From Sparassis latifolia (taxonomy: Eukaryota; Basidiomycota; Agaricomycetes; Polyporales; Sparassidaceae), in the NCBI GenBank assembly GCA_018466975.1, contig CM031556.1, positions 2,418,001 through 2,482,000 of the forward strand: DNA of 64,000 bases. Reading direction: 5' to 3'. The notes beneath the pieces are model-generated. The model did no database searches. It was not told the origin of the DNA and saw only the letters and a program-made list of their open reading frames with translations. The position numbers were made by a program, and so were the translations under genes. Positions 57,818 to 64,000 of the stretch are shown one piece after another (the first letter of the stretch is position 1; each line of letters opens with the position of its first letter).

Positions 57818-60400
57818 TTATATCACCTTGGAGTTGATAGCACGACCTGATACATGATGTGGACGGGATTGCTCAGTCCCCCTCTTCTTATGGACCGTCG
57901 GACCTCGCCAGATGCTGGCCAATCTCTGCATCTTCCAGCGCAAAATCCGCTGCTTCTGCTTAGACAGGCGCTCCGGCACATCTCCATTGGATGGGGTGAG
58001 CGACTGGAAGGTTTCCAACAAGTGCTTCAGAGAGGCCTTCTGCAGCTCCTCCGGGAATGGGGCGACGGCTGGCCAAAGCTGTATGAGAACTCGTCGCGCA
58101 TCCCTCAATGCACGCACGATATAGAACGCCCGGGTTAACGTGACAATTGACACCACGTCAGGGTTTATCCCAGTGGCAACCATATCGTGGAATGCATGCA
58201 AGGCTTGGGTCGGATTTCGCTGACGGGCGTATCCTGTGATGAGGATGGTATACATGGTAACGTTGGGAGTGATGCCCGACGCGGCAGCTGTCTTCACGAT
58301 CTCAGCCGCCGACCGCAGATCGCCAGCTTCCGCATACCCCTCTATGAGTGCCGCAAAGTGGTATTCATTTGGGTACATGCCACGATGGACCATTTGCTGG
58401 AACGATTGCTTCGCCATTTCCATGTCACCCTTGACTACAGCGTCGTGCCTGATGCGCAACGCGAAGGTCGCCCTGTCGCTCCTCACTCCCCTCGTCTTTA
58501 GGGAATGCAGGAGCGGCCGCGCTAGAGCATGATATGACGATGCAAGAGGCAACTTGATACCAGCAGTGGGATCGAGCGACTTGGCGACTTCTGAGAATCT
58601 ACCGGAAGCGGCAAGGGCCTCTACGCGGTTGGAGGTAACGGAATCATCCCGATGCCGACGTCGCACAAGTCGCCTCTCGCGACGTAGTACGGACCGTAAA
58701 ATCACATGAAGGTGGCGCAAAGTCAGCCTGACTCCCCCTGACAACAACCTTCTGAAGGTCCGGATGATTTCTCGAGGACGAGCATAATCAAGCTTATCAA
58801 GGTATGAAAGGTAGATCTCGAGGGTGAGCTCATCGACGCGGATGCCGCAGGATTGCATGATATGCTGAACTGTGTGCATACCATTGAGACCGCGAGTCTT
58901 GAGCACACCCTCAAGAAGTGCATTGAAGACCTCGGTGGTAGGAGAGATGTTGGAGAAATTTAAGGGAAGTTCGGCGTTGTGATGGACCAACCCAATTTTT
59001 TTGAAGAGCGCACGGGATATTTGGTGTTTCCTGCACATATCCGCAATAATATACACTGCGGTACCCCCTTGTCCCGCGGCAAAGAATACGCGGATAAGTG
59101 CGGCAGCAGTGCTGCCATCCGGAGAGATGCACAAGGCGTTCATCTGCTTCAGCACCTGCATCGCACGAGAGAGGTCGCCTTGTCTGGCCAGGTGGTTGAG
59201 GAGCATAGTAAACGTGACCTTGTCCTCCACAGCGCCTGATACCGGTATAGTCTTTCCCGACCTTGTATCTGTACTCGCAACGAGTGTGGTGTTTCCGCCT
59301 TCCTGGGTGGTACCTTCCCCATCGTCTGGAGGGTGGTCGTGGTTGCCTGCACGTCCGTTGAAAAGAGAGAGAAGTTGGATAGCACCGGGCATGTCGAGCG
59401 AATCCAATGAGACTTGTATCAAGCTGTTTATAATAATAGTCCCTAGGCGGTCGTCGACGTCGTGCAAAGCCTCTAATGCCCGAGCCTTCACAGTAGGGTC
59501 GGGACCGAGGGAGCGATACACTGAAACAATGAGGGCATGGGTGGTCGCATCGACGGGTATTCCTGCCTCCTCCATTTCGGTGAGATACCTTCTGGCTTTG
59601 GAGAGGTCGCGATTTCGCACATGACCCGAGATAAGAATATAATAGGTCCTCCTGTTGGCTTTCAAATGCTCTTGTTTGAACCTTCTTAGAACACTGTCCA
59701 AGGCAATAAAGTTCTCCTTCTCCACTAAGGCCCGTGCACGCCAGTTTAATAGGCGTACCGTCGAACTGCCTGTTTGTCGCTTGCCAAGACTGACAAGAGA
59801 TTGAACATGACGCCATTTGCCGGTCTCGGCCAACTGGCGGGCAACAACCTCGTATACAGCCTGCTCGAGCTCGCAACCTAGTTCGTGCGCTAAAGTTAAG
59901 ACTTGAAGTGCGCGCTGAGGACGCTTCGTCTTTGCCATAGACACCGCGAGTTTGCGCACTCTTTCGCGATCCCCGAGATGTTCGAATAGCCCCACCGTCC
60001 CACCCGTCCGCCGCAACTTGCGCAACACGACGCGTTCGATCTTCCCACCGGAAAACAATGCATCGATCAGCGATGTGAAATCCTCCTGAGACAGCGGCTT
60101 TGACGCGTCCTCCGTGCTCTTCGCCTCCGGCTGATGTGCGTCTCCAGACAGGGCTTCTACCCGATATTCTTCTTCGCTTGGTGTGGAGGGTAGAAGAGTG
60201 GTCTCCGGACTCCGTACAGGCCTTGTATCCTGCAACCGTCGCTCCCGGACGGCTATGGCTAACGGCCATGGTAGCACTGAAGAGTGACGGAGATGTCGGA
60301 CGATGAAAAGTGAAGGAGGAGTAAATGCTCTGTGGGTTGCAAAGAGGATGAAAACGGCTTGTTGAAGATGCCTGGATCCCTGGCCAACCCCCCAGCGCAT
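57818..60400 (-). CDS. Large pentatricopeptide-repeat (PPR) protein, probably mitochondrial
   Basis: Single-exon, 860-aa helical-repeat protein expected to bind organellar RNA. ATG 60400 gives MRWGVGQGSRHLQQAVFILF, a basic, hydrophobic start fitting mitochondrial import. Repeats with the PPR pattern include TYYILISGHVRNRDLSKARR, TFTMLLNHLARQGDLSRAMQ, EYHFAALIEGYAEAGDLRSA and MYTILITGYARQRNPTQALH, the last followed by FHDMVATGINPDVVSIVTL. The C-terminal tail is basic. Stop 57820-57818. No introns, unlike its neighbours. I cannot match it to a named factor; roles in mitochondrial mRNA stability or translation are general to the family. A second open frame on the same strand (58911-60518, 535 codons) overlaps it and is treated as a by-product. 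Confidence 0.88.
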   Translation of the reverse strand: MRWGVGQGSRHLQQAVFILFATHRAFTPPSLFIVRHLRHSSVLPWPLAIAVRERRLQDTRPVRSPETTLLPSTPSEEEYRVEALSGDAHQPEAKSTEDASKPLSQEDFTSLIDALFSGGKIERVVLRKLRRTGGTVGLFEHLGDRERVRKLAVSMAKTKRPQRALQVLTLAHELGCELEQAVYEVVARQLAETGKWRHVQSLVSLGKRQTGSSTVRLLNWRARALVEKENFIALDSVLRRFKQEHLKANRRTYYILISGHVRNRDLSKARRYLTEMEEAGIPVDATTHALIVSVYRSLGPDPTVKARALEALHDVDDRLGTIIINSLIQVSLDSLDMPGAIQLLSLFNGRAGNHDHPPDDGEGTTQEGGNTTLVASTDTRSGKTIPVSGAVEDKVTFTMLLNHLARQGDLSRAMQVLKQMNALCISPDGSTAAALIRVFFAAGQGGTAVYIIADMCRKHQISRALFKKIGLVHHNAELPLNFSNISPTTEVFNALLEGVLKTRGLNGMHTVQHIMQSCGIRVDELTLEIYLSYLDKLDYARPREIIRTFRRLLSGGVRLTLRHLHVILRSVLRRERRLVRRRHRDDSVTSNRVEALAASGRFSEVAKSLDPTAGIKLPLASSYHALARPLLHSLKTRGVRSDRATFALRIRHDAVVKGDMEMAKQSFQQMVHRGMYPNEYHFAALIEGYAEAGDLRSAAEIVKTAAASGITPNVTMYTILITGYARQRNPTQALHAFHDMVATGINPDVVSIVTLTRAFYIVRALRDARRVLIQLWPAVAPFPEELQKASLKHLLETFQSLTPSNGDVPERLSKQKQRILRWKMQRLASIWRGPTVHKKRGTEQSRPHHVSGRAINSKVI

Positions 60401-62088
60401 CGACAGCCAGCTTGACGTGAAGGCTAGATCCCCAAACCGCCGTGGACTGCATATGATGGCATTGCGTTCTCAACGCGACGTGGAGCACGCAACATAAGAT
60501 AAACACTGACCTCTGCACGGGTGAATGGTGCTATGAGCCTGTTGGGTTATGTGGGAGGAACATACGGGAAGACGAGGATTTACGCACTGCAGCCTAGCTT
60601 CACGTTCTCGACTCGTTCATGCCACCACCCGCCTTCATCGGCATGCCCCGGAGCCTCCGTACATGGCAACTGGCCGATCCTTGAGATATTACTGTGACTA
60701 CTACCTTGTACTACCATCACTATCTTCGTTGCGATCGTGTGTTCAAAACTTATGGAAGGCATTCAGCTGACATATCAGCGCACCTCCTCTTTGTTTTGAG
60801 AAAGCATCATTCGGAAATCTCGTGCAAACACAAAACATGTGGTCTTGCATCTTAGGGTAAGTCGACTCTTTCCTAGTCGTATTCCCGATTCCGATAATGA
60901 CTCGCTGGTCGCTATCTATGTGAAATGTACAGGAAGAGTACTGGCCTTACCGTCTGGATGCCGTCCGGTGATATGCGATGAGACAGTCTCCTTGGCGCTT
61001 TGCAGCCGATACCTCCTCACGTCAGTTGTAGCATGCACTTGTTCAAGGACCGCAGGAGCTTTGTGCTGTGTCCGGATCATGACTTGCCCAAACACCCGAG
61101 CCTCAGGTACGTACAACAGTCATGAACTCGTCAGCAATGTTCCTGGACAGGTTTGTTTGTGTTCGTAACAGTATGTCACTGCGAGTACTTATCTACTCAG
61201 ATGACGGTGAGAATTGTTGATATGAGCACTGCTTTGATCAATGCTTAAGGCGCTTTTGCAATGAGAATTCGGATGATTCACTCCACTGCGGATATCAACG
61301 CATGGCCGAGACAGCGCGCAAACAACTTGGTACGTGTGCTTGGAGCCTCCCCAGTCACCCATCTGAGTACCTGATAGACAGCCCGCTTGGGTGCTTTGAA
61401 GGTATTTGCGAATAATATGCTACCAAGCTGGTTGAGTTCGTGCTTCAACTGAACGTTGAACGCCCGGGAGTCGACGCCTTTCACGTGACTTGATAATTTC
61501 AAGTGGGAAGCGTGCTGTAATATTAATGTTATCGATGGTATATCGTTGCTGTTTCAAGCTAACAAGCTCCTTTTGCATCACCGATGCTCCAGGAAATTGA
61601 CACTCTCCAGTGTTCCCGTTAAGTCGGTCTGCGAAGATACGCAGATGACTACGTTCACAAGTGATTATCGCAGTATATGCAGCCGACGGCATGGCTTCTT
61701 GGTATGTGGCCCAATCGGTCTGATGGGGCTTGGCAGGAGTTCGCACCGTGACTGTGCTTGAAGGTATGATACCTTGGTCTGCTTCGGCAGAGGTGACGTG
61801 CTCTATTCCTGGGATGCTTTGAGCGTAGAAGATCTCATCAATGCATAGCTGCGGTGCGGCCCAATGCTACACCTGCACTGCCTCTCGATCAGATCCCAGA
61901 GAACAAAAGATTTGCCATGCTGAAACTTCTGTTTGCCGTGTTGGGAGCTGACATCGTACTCGATGCACTTGCGACCCAACCTTTGCTTTGTCATCGTCAT
62001 CGGCCTCATACAAATCTGCCAACCCCGGTGCGCTATATATGATGTACACCGTCAGCGTCGTCGTGCGTTGTTCACGATACCATCGAGA
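60401..62088. other. Long divergent intergenic region
   Basis: 1688 bp between the PPR gene and the adenylation-domain gene, the largest gene-poor stretch here. A minus-strand frame at 61420-61746 has a heptad-like segment (MQKELVSLKQQRYTIDN) followed by FPLEI, faintly like the start of basidiomycete F-box proteins; support is too weak to call a gene. Base composition is more AT-rich than in the genes. Confidence 0.35.
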
Positions 62089-63822
62089 ATGGCTTCGTAC
62101 CAGACGCATCTCAGCCTTCTCCGTGAGGCTGCTTCGCTAGACCCTTCAGCCCCTGCCTTTCGTGTACCGCAACTTGACCATGTGTCGAAGCAGATTCGAA
62201 CATGGGAGGTCACAACATACTCCCAGTTTGAAGCGCAAGTTAACTATTCTGCGAGGTACTGGGCTCGGATACTGGCCATCGATGGTATCCTACCCCAATC
62301 AGTTGTCGGTGTATGGTACGAGGCTCTATTCATTCGTAATGAATCCTTATTAACTTCATGGTCTTCAAGGCTCGGTGGAATGACGTATTTTGATGTCCTC
62401 CATATCTATGGTCTGTCGAGAGCTGGCTATATCCCACAGCTTTTCTCCCTGTGCCTCTCTAATCCCGATGTCATCTACGAGCTCCTGCAGAAGTCTAAAG
62501 GGAAGGCAATCATATATGACTCGTCATTTCACTCTCTTCTGTGCCACAGCCCTGTCCCGACACATGCCGCCGTTGATGTCGGCTGTTTGGATGTGGAGGA
62601 TACGCCATTACCCTCACACACAGCGAAACACCGTGGCGACGACACTGTCATGATATTCCACACCTCTGGGTCGACGTCTGGTTGTCCGAAGCTTGTTTCT
62701 TGCAGTTACGCATGGTGGGATACGATTATTTCCAAAGCGGGCCAGGTCATGAAACCAGTATCGCACGAGAAACACCGTCAGGATGTTGCAGTATGGATGT
62801 CAGTCACCACAGCTTCTTGTTTGTTGCGAAGTTTACTGACGCCGCCATCCAGGGGAAGTATGTGTCACATTGGCCAGAACTTCATGCTACTCGGTGCACT
62901 GCAGCACGCCTCTTGCATGATACAGTCCACCCAGCAAGCGTTTTCCTCCGAAGAGCTTGTCGACATGATTGACCGTTGTAATCTTACGCGCATCAATCAG
63001 TTTCCTACATACCTCGGCATCCACCTTCGGAACTCCCGTCGGGATCCTAAACTTCTGTCACATTTGCAGGCATTGGATGTCATCTTCGTTTCTGGGCTCA
63101 AATTGTCCCCCGAGGACGAAGAATGGGTTCAGAGAAGTGGTCTCAAGTTGATGGACTGCTACGGAAGCACAGAATGTGGTGCTATGATGATATCCACCCC
63201 AGGTGCAAGCGGGGCTGCACGCCAGGTCCTCCGACCTATCGCGGGGATGGCCTATTCATTCGCACCTGTAATTTCCAGCGTTCAGGTGGAAACCGGATAT
63301 TGGAATCCTAATTCCCCATTGCTGGAGATGATCATTCTTGGAGAATCACCGGACTGTCCTGATCGTTCGCTGCGCAGCGCAGACGGAAATTATCATACCG
63401 GCGATCTCTTCTCAGAGGTCTCGCCAGGATGTTACGTTTTCCGTGGACGCGACGACGATTGGATCAAGACCGAGAACTCGCTCCGATGTGACACCAAAGC
63501 GATCGAGGATAATGTTCGCACAAGCTGTGCGCATCTCGTCGCTGATTGCGTTGTCGTGGGTAATGGGAGGCCATCCCCCACCTTACTCGTGGAGCCTGCG
63601 GCAGGTGTGGACCATGAAGTGATGAAGAAGGAGATCATTCGGAAAACCCGGCACTTCCATTCGCGGCGTTATATTCACGAACGTATCACATCGTCCCATT
63701 ACATTCTGGTCGTTCCTCCTGGTTCGCTGCCACGGACGGCGACTAAGGGGAACATCCGGAGACGTGCTGTCGAGCAGGCATTCAAAGCAGACCTTGATCG
63801 GATCTACCGAGTGGCTTATTGA
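62089..63822 (+). CDS. Stand-alone NRPS-like adenylation (AMP-binding) protein
   Basis: Member of the ANL superfamily, which activates a carboxylic or amino acid as its adenylate. I chose ATG 62089 (MASYQTHLSLLREAASLDPS); the frame upstream has no homology. Motifs: GGMTYFDVLHIYGLSRAGYI, the P-loop FHTSGSTSGCPKLV, GSMCHIGQNFMLLGALQHAS, YGSTECGAMM, YHTGDLFSEV, GRDDDWIKTENSL and the C-terminal lysine loop RTATKGNIRR. The last residues are RIYRVAY, TGA 63820-63822, so no carrier or reductase domain follows. Two 54-nt introns (62316-62369 and 62799-62852) restore GVWLGGM and VWMGSMCHI; both are stop-free multiples of three, so the unspliced frame stays open. About 540 aa after splicing. Substrate unknown. 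Confidence 0.85.
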   Translation: MASYQTHLSLLREAASLDPSAPAFRVPQLDHVSKQIRTWEVTTYSQFEAQVNYSARYWARILAIDGILPQSVVGVWYEALFIRNESLLTSWSSRLGGMTYFDVLHIYGLSRAGYIPQLFSLCLSNPDVIYELLQKSKGKAIIYDSSFHSLLCHSPVPTHAAVDVGCLDVEDTPLPSHTAKHRGDDTVMIFHTSGSTSGCPKLVSCSYAWWDTIISKAGQVMKPVSHEKHRQDVAVWMSVTTASCLLRSLLTPPSRGSMCHIGQNFMLLGALQHASCMIQSTQQAFSSEELVDMIDRCNLTRINQFPTYLGIHLRNSRRDPKLLSHLQALDVIFVSGLKLSPEDEEWVQRSGLKLMDCYGSTECGAMMISTPGASGAARQVLRPIAGMAYSFAPVISSVQVETGYWNPNSPLLEMIILGESPDCPDRSLRSADGNYHTGDLFSEVSPGCYVFRGRDDDWIKTENSLRCDTKAIEDNVRTSCAHLVADCVVVGNGRPSPTLLVEPAAGVDHEVMKKEIIRKTRHFHSRRYIHERITSSHYILVVPPGSLPRTATKGNIRRRAVEQAFKADLDRIYRVAY

Positions 63823-64000
63823 GCATTGGGTGTTGTACAATTGGTATGGAAATCTTGATTCTGATGGTCATCGTCATCCTTGACGCCTCTCTTTCTAATA
63901 TTCGATGTATTCTCTTACTCTCTTGTAGCTTATAATTTGACCGTTACGATAGAGCTCCATAACATACAACTGCCATAGTAAGACTGACCTGTGTATCTAT

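Noticed and set aside
61420..61746. 108-codon minus-strand frame as an F-box gene.
   Set aside because: Resemblance is limited to a few residues and no exon continues it.

Overview
The window looks like nuclear DNA of a filamentous basidiomycete, most likely an Agaricomycete. The inference rests on dense genes on both strands, many short GT-AG introns (about 50-60 nt), and fungal families such as a Zn2Cys6 activator, HapX, Byr4/Bfa1, Sls1 and a Dal5-type permease. No rRNA, tRNA or CRISPR was recognised. Gene ends below were set by hand-splicing against remembered family motifs, so outer limits are firmer than some internal splice sites.

Layout. 0.3-13.6 kb: Zn2Cys6 transcription factor (-), YwrD-like gamma-glutamyltransferase (+), PP2C phosphatase of the Ptc6 type (-), secreted histidine acid phosphatase interrupted by an in-frame TAG (+), mitochondrial m-AAA protease (+). 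13.9-21.9 kb: Dal5-like permease (-) and urease accessory protein UreD (-), then Vps18 (+) sharing a ~200-bp divergent promoter with UreD. 22.4-34.8 kb: Cgr1 (-), a Ser-rich unknown (+), Sec39 (-), Nip7 (-), NRDE2 (+). 35.1-42.4 kb: Byr4/Bfa1 (+), a C2H2-like protein with a coding minisatellite (-), a DUF423/TMEM256 membrane protein (-). 42.6-45.3 kb: a 918-bp LTR element with two apparently identical 190-bp LTRs, inserted 16 bp past the end of a decayed phytase pseudogene (-). 45.7-54.5 kb: Spb1 (+), Sls1-like protein (-), a phosphate/glycerophosphodiester-type MFS transporter (-). 55.8-63.8 kb: the iron regulator HapX (+), an 860-aa PPR protein (-) and a stand-alone NRPS-like adenylation protein (+).

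Themes. Nutrient scavenging is well represented: two phytase-type genes (one dead, one interrupted) and a Pi-type transporter; UreD beside a ureide-type permease; gamma-glutamyltransferase; HapX. Housekeeping genes cover ribosome assembly (Nip7, Cgr1, Spb1), membrane traffic (Vps18, Sec39), mitochondria (m-AAA, Sls1, Ptc6, PPR) and septation (Byr4). The most unusual signals are splicing ones: a 5-nt micro-exon inside a zinc cluster, a GC-AG intron inside the HapX basic region, a possible stop-removing exitron, and several introns whose length is a multiple of three and that contain no stop codon. I did not find a wholly new multi-gene system.
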